Assembly: GCA_044228245.1 (NCBI GenBank)
Contig: JBGAVG010000001.1
Span: 372,001-436,000 of the forward strand
DNA from: Methylotenera_A sp044228245
GTDB taxonomy: Bacteria; Pseudomonadota; Gammaproteobacteria; Burkholderiales; Methylophilaceae
Direction of reading: 5' to 3'
DNA length: 64,000 nucleotides
Below the pieces are notes generated by a model. That model was given only the letters and a program-made list of their open reading frames with translations, was not told the DNA's origin and made no database searches. The translations under genes were made by a program, and so were the position numbers. Shown here in pieces: positions 16,011 to 25,255 of the stretch (positions are counted from its first letter, which is position 1; every line of letters begins with the position of its first letter).

Positions 16011-17386
16011 TAATGTGCATCCGAAACCAGCTGCTGATTAATGTCCTGCAGATCGGCCTCACCCACCAGGCCGGTAGCGGATTTGAGGCGGATGATACTC
16101 ACCAGATAATTGTAGCGCGCCTGCAGTAAATCGCGCTTGGCAGAATAAAATTGTTGTTGCGCATTCAACACATCCACGCTGGTGCGCACGCCAACCTCGT
16201 AACCCAGTTTGGTTGAATCGAGCTGGCTCTGGCTGGAAATCAGGGCCTGCTCCAGCGCCTTTACCTGAGCAATGGTCGTGCTCAAATTGAAATAGGCGCG
16301 CTGCGTTTCCAGATCGGTCTGGCGACGTGCTATTTCTATATCGTCGAGTGCTTTTTGCTTGTTCAACACCGCCTGGCGTGCCCGTGAACTGATTGCGCCA
16401 CCTTGATACAGAGGAATTTGCAGTTGCAGGCCGATTGTCGCGTTATCAAGATCGTTACCCACACCGCTTGTGCCGCCATTGGCATAGTTTTTAGAGTAAC
16501 TTGCCACCGCATCCAGCGTTGGCAGATGACCGGCCTGCGTCCGCTCCACCTCTTGCTCGGCCAGCTTAAGCGCATCTTGCTGGATCTGAATGTTAAGATT
16601 GTTTTGCACCGCCACTTGCTGCCAATCCTGCATGCTTTGGCTAAGCTGCTTGACTTGAATATCTGCTTTTGCGGTGGCGAGCTTAGCTGGCACTTCGCCT
16701 GTAATTGCCGCTACCGAGCGCCTGGCAATTTGATGCTCATTCACCGCTGCGATTTCCTGGGCGACGATTAAATCGTAGCGCGCCTGCGCCTCGTTCACAT
16801 CGGTAATGGTGGAGGTGCCGACCTCAAAAGTCGCTTTTGCCTGCTCTAACTGGCTTTGAATAGCCGCCTTTTGCGCAGCAATCAAATCGATTTTATCCTG
16901 CGCGATCAGCACATCAAAGTAAGCTTGGGTGGTGCGCAGAATCAGCTCTTGCTGGCTCAAATGATACTGTTTATCGGCCTGGCTGACCTGGGTTTTGCTT
17001 TGATCCATTTGCACCAGATTCTGCTTGCGATAGATCGGCTGGCGCGCTTCGACCCCGTAATTATAACCTTCGAAATTTTGCCGGCCTTCGGTTCTGAACT
17101 GGTTAAAACCAGTGCCAATAAATTTAATGTCGGTTTGAGAGGCGCTGGCACTCGCATTAAAATTCACTGTGGGACGATATAGCGCTTTGCCCTGCTCAAT
17201 GATTTCCTGCGCTGCCTTGTTGGCGCTTAAAGCAGAGGCTAGGGTCGGGTCTTGCGCCAGCGCTTGATGGTATATGTCCATCAGGGATTGCGGCCTGGTT
17301 TGCGATGGCATGTCTTCTGCCGCCAGTAAAGCCGTTGGCGGCAAAACTGCTAAAAAAACGATGAAGACAAAGCGCTTAATGATCAT
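16010..17386 (-). CDS. tolC: TolC-family outer-membrane efflux protein
   Basis: 458 residues: signal peptide (FVFIVFLAVLPPTALLAAED), then the two OEP repeats of a TolC channel (LMDIYHQALAQDPTLASA; YDLIVAQEIAAVNEHQIARR; GLQLQIPLYQGGAISSRARQ; LGYEVGVRTSVDVLNAQQQF). It forms the trimeric outer-membrane exit duct for RND pumps and type I secretion. The gene starts 1 bp after pcm, a pairing common in proteobacteria, and lies downstream of an RND pump and its adaptor, which probably use it. Confidence 0.88.
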   Translation of the reverse strand: MIIKRFVFIVFLAVLPPTALLAAEDMPSQTRPQSLMDIYHQALAQDPTLASALSANKAAQEIIEQGKALYRPTVNFNASASASQTDIKFIGTGFNQFRTEGRQNFEGYNYGVEARQPIYRKQNLVQMDQSKTQVSQADKQYHLSQQELILRTTQAYFDVLIAQDKIDLIAAQKAAIQSQLEQAKATFEVGTSTITDVNEAQARYDLIVAQEIAAVNEHQIARRSVAAITGEVPAKLATAKADIQVKQLSQSMQDWQQVAVQNNLNIQIQQDALKLAEQEVERTQAGHLPTLDAVASYSKNYANGGTSGVGNDLDNATIGLQLQIPLYQGGAISSRARQAVLNKQKALDDIEIARRQTDLETQRAYFNLSTTIAQVKALEQALISSQSQLDSTKLGYEVGVRTSVDVLNAQQQFYSAKRDLLQARYNYLVSIIRLKSATGLVGEADLQDINQQLVSDAH

Positions 17387-17387
17387 G

Positions 17388-18092
17388 TTAAAACTCGAAT
17401 TGCTGCGCTTGCGGAGCGTTAATTAGTTCCGGAATACAGGTTTCAAACAACACATCTTCCCTGAAACCGGTCTCTGAAACGCGATGCATCAAGCTAGCCT
17501 GCATGACCGGCGCTTGCCCAAGCACGATAAACATAGCGCCGCCGATTTTTAATTGTTCACGTACACCTGCCGGCTCTACTGGCGAAGAACCGGTATATAC
17601 AATCAAGTCGTAAGGCTTATGTGCGGGCAGGCCGGATATCGCATCCGCCACTTCCAACGTCACATTCTGAATATGTTGCGCCGCCAGTTTTTTTGCAGCT
17701 TGCACGCTCAAGTCAGCATAAATATCCACTGAAATCACATGCTTGGCAAGGCTGGCCAACAGCGCCGCAAAATAACCGCTGCCAGTGCCCACATGCAGCA
17801 CGGTATGCGTTTTTTGTACATTCAAGGCTTGTAAAATGCGGCCTTCCAGTTTCGGGCTTAACATGGTTTGTCCATGCCCAAGTGGAATCTCGATATCGGC
17901 AAAGGCGAGTCCCTGATATTCGGCGGGCACAAAATTTTCGCGCGGCACATCGTTTAGCAGCTGCAACACGGCTGGATCCAGCACCTCCCAGGTGCGAATC
18001 TGCTGTTCTATCATATTAAATCTCGCAGTTTCGCGAGGCATATTAAATCTCGTTGTTTCGTGTGGCATGTTTTTTTGTACTGTTTGTGTCAT
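17388..18092 (-). CDS. pcm: Protein-L-isoaspartate O-methyltransferase
   Basis: 234 residues. It uses SAM to repair isoaspartyl residues in proteins. Visible motifs: RENFVP, GHGQTMLSP (substrate loop), VLHVGTGSGYFAALLA (SAM-binding glycine loop, HVGTGSGY), and DLIVYTGSSP. The normal Pcm start corresponds to MIEQQIRTWEVLD at residue 27. Upstream, two near-identical 27-bp units encode MPHETTRFN and MPRETARFN, so the N-terminus seems to have grown by a tandem duplication. The chosen start at 18092 has AAGGA about 12 nt before it; the Met at 27 remains possible. It lies 88 bp after the RND gene. Confidence 0.85.
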   Translation of the reverse strand: MTQTVQKNMPHETTRFNMPRETARFNMIEQQIRTWEVLDPAVLQLLNDVPRENFVPAEYQGLAFADIEIPLGHGQTMLSPKLEGRILQALNVQKTHTVLHVGTGSGYFAALLASLAKHVISVDIYADLSVQAAKKLAAQHIQNVTLEVADAISGLPAHKPYDLIVYTGSSPVEPAGVREQLKIGGAMFIVLGQAPVMQASLMHRVSETGFREDVLFETCIPELINAPQAQQFEF

Positions 18093-18180
18093 AACAAATT
18101 CTTTTCCTTACAATTGCAATAATTATAGCCTATGCACTTGCCATACAACCTGAAATTAAACCAGTTTTTAATACCTACTT

Positions 18181-21100
18181 CTAGGCCGTTTGTGGCATTT
18201 TTACCCTGAACCAGGCGGCATACAGGGCCGGCAAAAATAATACCGTTAACAAAGTCGCTACCGCCAGGCCACCCATAATCGCCACCGCCATGGGTCCGAA
18301 GAATACACTGCGCATGAGCGGTATCATGGCCAGGATAGCCGCCGCCGCCGTTAATACAATCGGCCTGAAACGACGGATGGTAGATTCGACAATCGCCTGC
18401 CAGTCTTCCAGACCGCCTGATTTGTCCTGCTCGATCTGGTCCACCAGAATCACCGAATTACGCATGATCATGCCCGAAAGCGCGATGGTACCGAGCATGG
18501 CGACAAATCCAAATGGCTTATCAAACAGCAGCAACGCTGCTGTGACACCAATTAAGCCTAAAGGTGCGGTGAGCAGTACCAGAAAAGTACGTGAAAAACT
18601 TTGCAGTTGCAGGATTAATAAGGTGAGCACCGTCACCAGAAATAATGGCGCGCCTTTGGCAACAGACGCACCGCCTTTGGCGGACTCTTCCGTCGCGCCG
18701 CCTGTCTCAATCGAAATACCCAATGGCAGATTGGCTTTGATTTCGCCCAGCTTTTCTTCAATCTGTGCAGACACCACCGGCGCCTGCATATTGCCGCGCA
18801 GATGCGCCCGCACCGTGATGGATGGCACACGATTGCGCCGCCAGATGACACCTTCTTCAAATTCTGATGAAATGGTGGCGACTTGCGAGAGCGGGATGCT
18901 AGTACTATGCGGCGTGCTAATCATCAAATTTGGCAGGCGCGATAACTGCGTGCGCTCTACTTCAGTACCTCGCGCCACCAGGTCAATACGCTCGTTACCT
19001 TCTCTGAATTCGGTGATGTATAACTCGCTCATCGCACCGTTGAGAATGTTGGCGATATCCACCGAACTCACACCCAGCAAACGTGCTTTGGCTTGGTCGA
19101 TGGACACTTTCATGACTTTGCTAGGTTCTTCCCAGCCGAGCTGCACATTTGCCAGATTGGGGTTTGCGCGCATAACATCGGCGATTTTGTGCGATATTTC
19201 ACGGACTTTAGGAATGTCGCTGCCATCGACACGAAACTGCACAGGAAAGCCCACGGGCGGGCCGTTCTCCAACCGTAATACCGAGGCGCGCAAACTGGGA
19301 AAGTCATTCTCGAATAGTTTTAGCAGGTCGCTGCGCAGCGCCTCACGCGCTTTCAGATCTTTGCTTAAAATCACAAACTGGGCAAAGGCGCGGTGTGGCA
19401 GTTGTACATCCAGCGGTAAATAATAGCGTGGCGCACCGGTGCCGATATAGGCCACAAAATTATCAATGCCTTGATGCTGGCTATTCCAGTTTTGCAACCA
19501 GCCTTCGAACTTTTTCACTTCGGCATTAGTTGCATGGTAAGAAGCCCCTTCTGTCAGGCGTAAATCCACCACTAATTCCAGACGGGTGGAATCAGGAAAA
19601 AACTGCTGCTGCACTTTGCCAAAACCAACAATGGACAAAACAAACATGATTAAGGTGATCACGATGACGGTTTTACGATAGCGCACGCAGGCAGTGACAA
19701 TCTGGCGAAATCCACGATAAAACCTGGTGTTATAAATATCGTGATGGTGGTTATCTTCAGCCTTCTCCATCAGGCCCAGCCTTTCTTTCAGCCAGACCAG
19801 CCATCTTGAAGGTTTTGGCGCATGCGTATAATCCGGCAGCAGATGGTAGCCCAGGTAAGGCACAAAAATCACTGCGGCGAACCATGAAATAATCAATGCA
19901 ATGGCCGACACCTGAAAAATAGAACGTGTGTACTCGCCAGTGGAAGAGGCTGCCGTGGCAATAGGTAAAAATCCGGCCACGGTGACGAGCGTACCGGTCA
20001 GCATCGGCATGGCGGTTGAATTATAGGCAAATGAAGCCGCCTTGACCCTATCCCAGCCCTGCTCCATTTTGGATGCCATCATTTCAACCGCGATGATGGC
20101 ATCATCCACCAACAGTCCCAGCGCCAGTATCAGTGCGCCCAATGAAATTTTATGCAGGCCGATGTCGAAAAAATTCATCACTAAAAAAGTAGCCGCCAGC
20201 ACCACCGGTATCGATATCGCCACCACAATGCCGGTACGCAAACCCAGTGACAGCAGACTCACGCCCAGCACAATCACCAGCGCTTCTGCCAGTGAATTTA
20301 CAAAATCGTTTACCGAATTCGCGACAATTTTTGGTTGCGAGGTGACCGTGCCAAAACTCAGGCCTATGGGCAAGCGTTGCTGGATTTGGGCTATTTTTGT
20401 ATCCAGTGCATGCCCAAGCGCAATAACGTCGCCTCCTTCACGCATGCTCACGCCCAGCAATAATGTGGCGCTACCGTTGTAGCGCACTGAGTCGCGTGGC
20501 GGGTCTTGATAGCCGCGGGAAACTTTTGCCACATCGCTGAGTTTAAAGTCCTGTTTGTTAACACGCAGCCTGATTTCACGCAAATCCTCTACCGTGTTAT
20601 ATCTGCCTGAAACCTCAATACGGATGCGCTCTTTGGGTGATTCAAAGGTGCCGCCTCTCACCACGGCATTTTGTGCTTGCAAGATGTTAATGAGTTCTGT
20701 GGCACTGATGCCGATCGTCGCCAGCTTGGCATTTGAGAGCTCGATATAAATACGCTGTTTCTGTTCACCAAAAAAATCCACCTTGGCCACATCGGGCGTT
20801 TTTAATAGCTCGGCGCGAATGATTTCGGCCTGTTTTTTCAATGCAAAATTATCGAAGCCATCACCTGTGAGCGCATACATACTGCCGTAGACGTCACTGA
20901 ATTCGTCATTAAAAGTCAGGCTTTCGATGTTGCTGGGAAGTGTATGCCGAATATCACCTACCTTTTTTCGCACCTGATACCAGATATCAGGAATCTCTTT
21001 TGATAAAGTATCGTCTTTAATCACGATGAATATCATGGATTCTCCAGGCCTTGAATAGCTGCTGGAAAAATCAATGTTTGGTACCTCTTGTATCTTTTTC

Positions 21101-21354
21101 TCTAACTTATCGGTGACCTGCTGCTCAACCTCAATAGCACTCGCCCCCGGCCAGCTGGTGCGCACCAGCATCACTTTAAAGGTAAAGGGCGGGTCTTCTG
21201 ACTGGCCGAGCTTGGTGTAGGCCAGAAAGCCCGATATGGTGAGCATCAGCATGAAATACAGCACCAATGTCTGATGTTTAAGCGCCCATTCAGAAAGATT
21301 GAAGCGCGACTTTTCTAATGCCGGCTGGTCTGGCGGCGAGCGGCTCTCAGTCAT
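18181..21354 (-). CDS. RND efflux transporter, inner-membrane pump
   Basis: 1057 residues, AcrB/MMPL-like with two halves of six membrane helices each and large periplasmic loops. Signatures: LYFMLMLTISGFLAYTKLG (TM1), SYSRPGESMIFIV, LGLLVDDAIIAVEMM (TM4 with the proton-relay Asp pair), TGTLVTVAGFLPIATAASST, and in the second half LIGVTAALLLFDKPFG and SGMIMRNSVILVDQIEQD. The subgroup resembles the HAE-type pumps found with TetR regulators; substrate unknown. It overlaps the adaptor gene by 4 bp and is co-transcribed with it. Confidence 0.9.
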   Translation of the reverse strand: MTESRSPPDQPALEKSRFNLSEWALKHQTLVLYFMLMLTISGFLAYTKLGQSEDPPFTFKVMLVRTSWPGASAIEVEQQVTDKLEKKIQEVPNIDFSSSYSRPGESMIFIVIKDDTLSKEIPDIWYQVRKKVGDIRHTLPSNIESLTFNDEFSDVYGSMYALTGDGFDNFALKKQAEIIRAELLKTPDVAKVDFFGEQKQRIYIELSNAKLATIGISATELINILQAQNAVVRGGTFESPKERIRIEVSGRYNTVEDLREIRLRVNKQDFKLSDVAKVSRGYQDPPRDSVRYNGSATLLLGVSMREGGDVIALGHALDTKIAQIQQRLPIGLSFGTVTSQPKIVANSVNDFVNSLAEALVIVLGVSLLSLGLRTGIVVAISIPVVLAATFLVMNFFDIGLHKISLGALILALGLLVDDAIIAVEMMASKMEQGWDRVKAASFAYNSTAMPMLTGTLVTVAGFLPIATAASSTGEYTRSIFQVSAIALIISWFAAVIFVPYLGYHLLPDYTHAPKPSRWLVWLKERLGLMEKAEDNHHHDIYNTRFYRGFRQIVTACVRYRKTVIVITLIMFVLSIVGFGKVQQQFFPDSTRLELVVDLRLTEGASYHATNAEVKKFEGWLQNWNSQHQGIDNFVAYIGTGAPRYYLPLDVQLPHRAFAQFVILSKDLKAREALRSDLLKLFENDFPSLRASVLRLENGPPVGFPVQFRVDGSDIPKVREISHKIADVMRANPNLANVQLGWEEPSKVMKVSIDQAKARLLGVSSVDIANILNGAMSELYITEFREGNERIDLVARGTEVERTQLSRLPNLMISTPHSTSIPLSQVATISSEFEEGVIWRRNRVPSITVRAHLRGNMQAPVVSAQIEEKLGEIKANLPLGISIETGGATEESAKGGASVAKGAPLFLVTVLTLLILQLQSFSRTFLVLLTAPLGLIGVTAALLLFDKPFGFVAMLGTIALSGMIMRNSVILVDQIEQDKSGGLEDWQAIVESTIRRFRPIVLTAAAAILAMIPLMRSVFFGPMAVAIMGGLAVATLLTVLFLPALYAAWFRVKMPQTA

Positions 21355-22418
21355 GGTGTAGTCTCAATCTTTGGCTGCACCTTTTGGCCTTTAATCAAAG
21401 TATGCACGCCTGCTATTGCCACCGTTTCACCTGCCCACAGACCACTCGTTATCATGACGCCGTTTTCGGTATATTGACCCGCAACCACTTCGCGCGGGTT
21501 GGCAATACCATCTTTATCTATCACCCAAACACTGGTTTTGCCGTTTACCTGCGTGAGTGCGCTGGATGGAATCATGATTTCATCGGCTTTGGTCTGCGCA
21601 AACCGCACACCGGCTGTCATGCCCAGTTTTACTGTCTCATCTGCGTCAGTAAATGCTATGCGCACATCAAACGCCCGCGTGGCCGAGCTTGCAGCTGGTG
21701 CTATCTCGCGCACTTTTCCATTGTAGGTTTTCTCTCGATCTGCCCACAATTTTATCGTCACGCTATCGCCTGCTTTCAACCCGGCCATGCGCGATTCCGG
21801 CACCGCCACCAGTACCTCGATTTGCCTGGTGTCGGCAATTTGCGCGACCATTTCACCCGCGTCTACCACTTGGCCAGGTTCAGCACGGATTTGCGTGATG
21901 ACGCCGTCACGATCGACTACCAGCGCGGTATAGCGCGACTGATTGCCAGAAACCGCCGCCTGCGCTTTGGCCTGATTCACGCGTGCATCTGCAGTTTTAA
22001 GCTCCGCTTCATATTTATCCAGCGCCGATTGCGAAATGAACTTTTTATTGACAAGTTGCCGTTGCCGTTCGACCTCGGCCTTTGCCAAAGCATAATTTGC
22101 CTCTGCAGCACGCACATCCGCTTGCGCAGCAGCTGCGCTTAAATTGGTGTCTGAGGCATCTAAGCGCGCGAGAATCTGGCCTTTTTTCACCAGGCTGCCC
22201 ACATCGACTTCACGCTCAATGATTTTGCCTTTAATTCTAAAACTTTGATTGGATTCAAAGCGTGACTTCACTTCACCCACCAGCACCATCGCATCGCTGG
22301 CAGTTGATTCCCCCACAATCACCGCCAAAGCCGGGCGTGGCGGCAGCGGTGGTTCTACAGGTTTTTCACAAGCCGACAAGCACGCAGCCAACGCGATAAA
22401 AGACATTATTTTTTTCAT
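21351..22418 (-). CDS. RND efflux periplasmic adaptor (membrane fusion protein), lipoprotein
   Basis: 355 residues. A lipobox (ALAACLSACEKP, lipidated at Cys16 or so) anchors it to the inner membrane. Then follow the biotinyl-lipoyl half-motif (GKIIEREVDVGSLVKKGQIL), a helical hairpin (LSAAAAQADVRAAEANYALA ... RQRQLVNKKFISQSALDKYE), the second half-motif (VITQIRAEPGQVVDAGEMVA) and the beta-barrel domain. It bridges the pump and TolC. It overlaps tetR (22415-22418) and the pump gene by 4 bp each, so the three are translationally coupled. Confidence 0.9.
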   Translation of the reverse strand: MKKIMSFIALAACLSACEKPVEPPLPPRPALAVIVGESTASDAMVLVGEVKSRFESNQSFRIKGKIIEREVDVGSLVKKGQILARLDASDTNLSAAAAQADVRAAEANYALAKAEVERQRQLVNKKFISQSALDKYEAELKTADARVNQAKAQAAVSGNQSRYTALVVDRDGVITQIRAEPGQVVDAGEMVAQIADTRQIEVLVAVPESRMAGLKAGDSVTIKLWADREKTYNGKVREIAPAASSATRAFDVRIAFTDADETVKLGMTAGVRFAQTKADEIMIPSSALTQVNGKTSVWVIDKDGIANPREVVAGQYTENGVMITSGLWAGETVAIAGVHTLIKGQKVQPKIETTP

Positions 22419-23062
22419 GTTATAACTTTCGTATCATCTTGTCGCAACAGTCCACGCATCATCACTTGCTGCATTAATTGCAAGCGCGCCGAAATTTCAC
22501 TCCAGTTCACCCATTTATCGCAGGCCATGCTGATTTGTAATGAGCACACGCCATGCACGCCTGCCCAAATCGTTTGGGCGATCAGATCTACATCCTGTAA
22601 ATCAGCCCTGAAATGGCCCGCATCATAGACATCCTGCACCACCGTTTTTAACTGATAATAAGCATCCTGCTCGGCGCTGTTTTGCTGCAGGCTGGATGCT
22701 GCCGGGTCGTGCGGCACATGCGCCGCCATAAACATCAGGCGATAGTGATTGGGGTGTGTCAGTGCAAAAGCGGCATAGCCTTGCCCAAGCGCCTGCATGC
22801 GCTTGACCGGGTCAGCAATTTGCATAATGTTTTTCAATGAAGTCGCCAACGCCAGAAAATCTGTATCGCACACGGCGCGCAGCACTGCCTCTTTATCGGC
22901 AAAATGCAGGTAGATGCTGGTCGCCGAATAGCCGATGCGCTTGGCGATTTCGCGCATGGTCACCGCTTCAACACCGCGCGACACAAATAACTCGCGCGCC
23001 GCATCGATAATCAATGTGCGCAAGTGCTGGCGCTCGGCTTCTGTTTTGGGTTTAGGTGGCAT
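22415..23062 (-). CDS. TetR/AcrR-family transcriptional regulator
   Basis: 215 residues. Residues ~13-62 are a TetR helix-turn-helix (LRTLIIDAARELFVSRGVEA, MREIAKRIGYSATSIYLHF), followed by a ligand-binding domain with the TetR_C-type end (IAQTIWAGVHGVCSLQISMA). It overlaps the adaptor gene by 4 bp. The operon promoter 0.8 kb upstream carries a 33-bp perfect palindrome that is the likely operator, so this protein probably represses its own operon and is released by a pump substrate. Confidence 0.88.
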   Translation of the reverse strand: MPPKPKTEAERQHLRTLIIDAARELFVSRGVEAVTMREIAKRIGYSATSIYLHFADKEAVLRAVCDTDFLALATSLKNIMQIADPVKRMQALGQGYAAFALTHPNHYRLMFMAAHVPHDPAASSLQQNSAEQDAYYQLKTVVQDVYDAGHFRADLQDVDLIAQTIWAGVHGVCSLQISMACDKWVNWSEISARLQLMQQVMMRGLLRQDDTKVIT

Positions 23063-23065
23063 GGC

Positions 23066-23422
23066 TTATTTTTTGTTTTTTTGCTTTGGTTTTTGTGTTC
23101 GAGCAGCGATGACTATTGATTCATTTGCCCATACGCGCAATTGCCCGGCTTCCGTAAGCACCTCTTCTGGCAGTTCATAATACCTGCGCACAAGAACGCG
23201 GCCTTTTTTTGTCATATAGGAAAATGGCTGCATGCCGGATTGCTCGTATTTTGTGCGAGTATTTTCATCGGTCACAAAATACAAGGTATTGCCTATCATC
23301 ATTGCAAATTGGACTGAACCATAATAGATGCCTACGCCGCCAAAAAATTGTGTCGTATGAATCTGACCGATTGGCGCGAGCAACTCTAGCACGTATTCTG
23401 TATATTCTGTGCTGGGTTTCAT
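23066..23422 (-). CDS. TfoX N-terminal-domain protein
   Basis: 118 residues matching the TfoX/Sxy N-terminal domain only (YVLELLAPIGQIHTTQFFGG, then GVGIYYGSVQFAMMIGNTLY and FVTDENTRTKYEQSGMQPFS), ending in a lysine-rich tail (KPKQKNKK). Full TfoX regulates competence, but stand-alone N-domains are common and uncharacterised. It lies 3 bp from tetR and from the upstream SnoaL-like gene, so it is an operon member; the link to efflux is unexplained. Confidence 0.82.
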   Translation of the reverse strand: MKPSTEYTEYVLELLAPIGQIHTTQFFGGVGIYYGSVQFAMMIGNTLYFVTDENTRTKYEQSGMQPFSYMTKKGRVLVRRYYELPEEVLTEAGQLRVWANESIVIAARTQKPKQKNKK

Positions 23423-23425
23423 AGC

Positions 23426-23794
23426 TTAGACCGCATCGGGTATGGCATAAAACCCTGTCATTTGTACCAACCGCCCGTCAATTCCATATAGCCCATAGCT
23501 TGCGCCTTGGGAAAGCAGATTCCCGTTTGCATCAAGCATATTCCATTGCGCTAGGCTTCTATCATGGTGGCTACTAAATGCTGTAGTGATAAACCGCACC
23601 CCATTCACATTTTTATGGAGTTCTGCCATGTATCCGGATAATTGCTCATAGCCGTTTGTTTGCATAAGCGGGTCGGTATATATGCAATCAGAACTCAAAG
23701 ACTGCTCGAACAGTTTTAGCCGCTCGGAAGCACCCGTTTCAGACCAGGATAGCGTGTAGATTTCCCATGTACTGCGATATGCATCGTTTTTCAT
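23426..23794 (-). CDS. SnoaL/NTF2-like protein
   Basis: 122 residues with an NTF2-like fold signature: WEIYTLSWSETGASERLKLF, the strand-loop CIYTDPLMQTNGYEQLSGYM, and later AQWNMLDANGNLL and GRLVQMTGFYAI. Family members are enzymes (isomerases, dehydratases) or binding proteins; nothing here fixes a substrate. It is the first gene of the TetR-controlled efflux operon, with AAGGAA before its ATG, 47 bp from the palindromic operator. Confidence 0.78.
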   Translation of the reverse strand: MKNDAYRSTWEIYTLSWSETGASERLKLFEQSLSSDCIYTDPLMQTNGYEQLSGYMAELHKNVNGVRFITTAFSSHHDRSLAQWNMLDANGNLLSQGASYGLYGIDGRLVQMTGFYAIPDAV

Positions 23795-23840
23795 GTCGTT
23801 TCCTTGAACGATGAAATAATACTTGCGGATTCAAATACCG

Positions 23841-23883
23841 TACTTAACATTGTTAAATTAACAATGTTAAGTAAATATGTCAA
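23841..23883 (-). promoter_or_regulatory. Promoter with 33-bp perfect palindrome (likely TetR operator)
   Basis: On the minus strand: TTGACA (23883-23878), 17-bp spacer, TAATTT (23860-23855). Over the spacer and -10 lies a perfect inverted repeat with 16-bp arms, TACTTAACATTGTTAA (23841-23856) and its complement (23858-23873), around one central base. This is the expected position for a repressor of the snoaL-tfoX-tetR-adaptor-pump operon. Confidence 0.8.
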
Positions 23884-23910
23884 TACAAATCACTTTTGCT
23901 TCATTGCGGA

Positions 23911-25254
23911 TTATTTTAATTGATACTGTTCAATCTTATACCAGAGAGAACGTTCGCTGATTTCCAATAGTTTGGCCGCTTTTGATTTGTTGCCATTACA
24001 ATTGGCGATAGCTTCCAGAATCAATTTCTTCTCGATTTGTTCTGTTATTTTTGGAATCGAAAATTGATTGTTCGGTTCGATATCCTGTGGCTTTGCCGCT
24101 TGCACGCCCGAAATATCTGCAGGCAAATGCTTAACCTGTATAGGGTCTTTGCCCGCCAAGATTGACGCGCGTTCCAGCACATTCTCCAGCTCACGCACAT
24201 TGCCTGGCCAGGCATAGGCTTGCAACTTTTGCAGCGCTTCTGCCGTTATTTGCGCGACGCGTTTTGCCAGGAAATACCGCGTGAGCAGCTCAATATCTTC
24301 AACACGCTCACGCAACGGCGCGATGTCTAATTGAAATACATTCAACCGATAATACAAATCTTCGCGTAGCTTGCCTTCCTTAACGGCCTGCATTGGATCA
24401 AGGTTGGTAGCCGCAATCACGCGCATATCCAAATCGATGCGGCGGTTCCCACCCAGCTTTTCCACCGCGCTTTCTTGCAATGCCCGCAACAGCTTGGCTT
24501 GCAAGTGGATCGGCATTTCAGTAATTTCATCCAGAAATAGTGTTCCGCCATCCGCCAGCTCAAACTTGCCGACGCGCTCTTTTACCGCGCCGGTAAATGC
24601 ACCTTTTTCGTGGCCGAAAAGCTCGGATTCCAGCATTTCGCTGGGAATAGCCGCACAATTCACCGCCACAAAAAGTGCGGTTCTTCTGGGAGAGGCCTGG
24701 TGAATGGCCTTCGCCACCAGTTCCTTGCCAGTACCCGTTTCGCCAGTAATGAGTACCGTCGCCTTTTCTGGCGCCACCTGATCAATCAGCTGCTTGAGCG
24801 CCAGCATGGATGCGCTCTGCCCGATAAAGTCGCCATCTACAGGACAGGCACTTGATTTCAAATAAGTATTTTCTAATTTCAGCTGTTTTACCGACAGCCC
24901 TTTTGCAATGGCGATTTCCAAGGTTTCCAGGTCAAACGGGCGCAAAATATAATCAGATGCGCCCAGCTTCATTGCTTCTACCGCTGTTTTAATTTCGCCT
25001 TGCGCGGTCACCATAATAAAAGGCAGGTTTTCGTTATCCTGGCGAATATTTTTCAGCAAATCCAGGCCATTCATGCTTGGCATATGCAAATCACTCACCA
25101 CCAGATCGATTGTTTGCTGGTTTATTGCCTGCAGCGCCTCCTGACCATTCGTCGCAATCACCGGTTTGTAGCCGGCCTGGCGTAGGCTGATTTCCAGCAG
25201 GCGGAGCATATGCGGCTCATCATCTACCGCCAGTATTGTCTTTTGTTTTTCCAT
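23911..25254 (-). CDS. Sigma-54-dependent response regulator (NtrC family)
   Basis: 447 residues from the ATG at 25254; longer upstream frame is inside the kinase gene. Receiver domain: acidic DDE at 11-13, phosphorylation site Asp55 (VVSDLHMP), Thr83; the usual conserved Lys is Arg105 (YILRPFD). Then the AAA+ domain with Walker A GETGTGKE and the sigma-54 contact motif GAFTGA, and a C-terminal Fis-type helix-turn-helix (NKSKAAKLLEISERSLWYKI). It activates sigma-54 promoters. The start lies 1 bp after the stop of the histidine kinase gene, so kinase and regulator are coupled. Two sigma-54 promoters 5.7-6 kb away are likely targets. Confidence 0.92.
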   Translation of the reverse strand: MEKQKTILAVDDEPHMLRLLEISLRQAGYKPVIATNGQEALQAINQQTIDLVVSDLHMPSMNGLDLLKNIRQDNENLPFIMVTAQGEIKTAVEAMKLGASDYILRPFDLETLEIAIAKGLSVKQLKLENTYLKSSACPVDGDFIGQSASMLALKQLIDQVAPEKATVLITGETGTGKELVAKAIHQASPRRTALFVAVNCAAIPSEMLESELFGHEKGAFTGAVKERVGKFELADGGTLFLDEITEMPIHLQAKLLRALQESAVEKLGGNRRIDLDMRVIAATNLDPMQAVKEGKLREDLYYRLNVFQLDIAPLRERVEDIELLTRYFLAKRVAQITAEALQKLQAYAWPGNVRELENVLERASILAGKDPIQVKHLPADISGVQAAKPQDIEPNNQFSIPKITEQIEKKLILEAIANCNGNKSKAAKLLEISERSLWYKIEQYQLK

Positions 25255-25255
25255 A

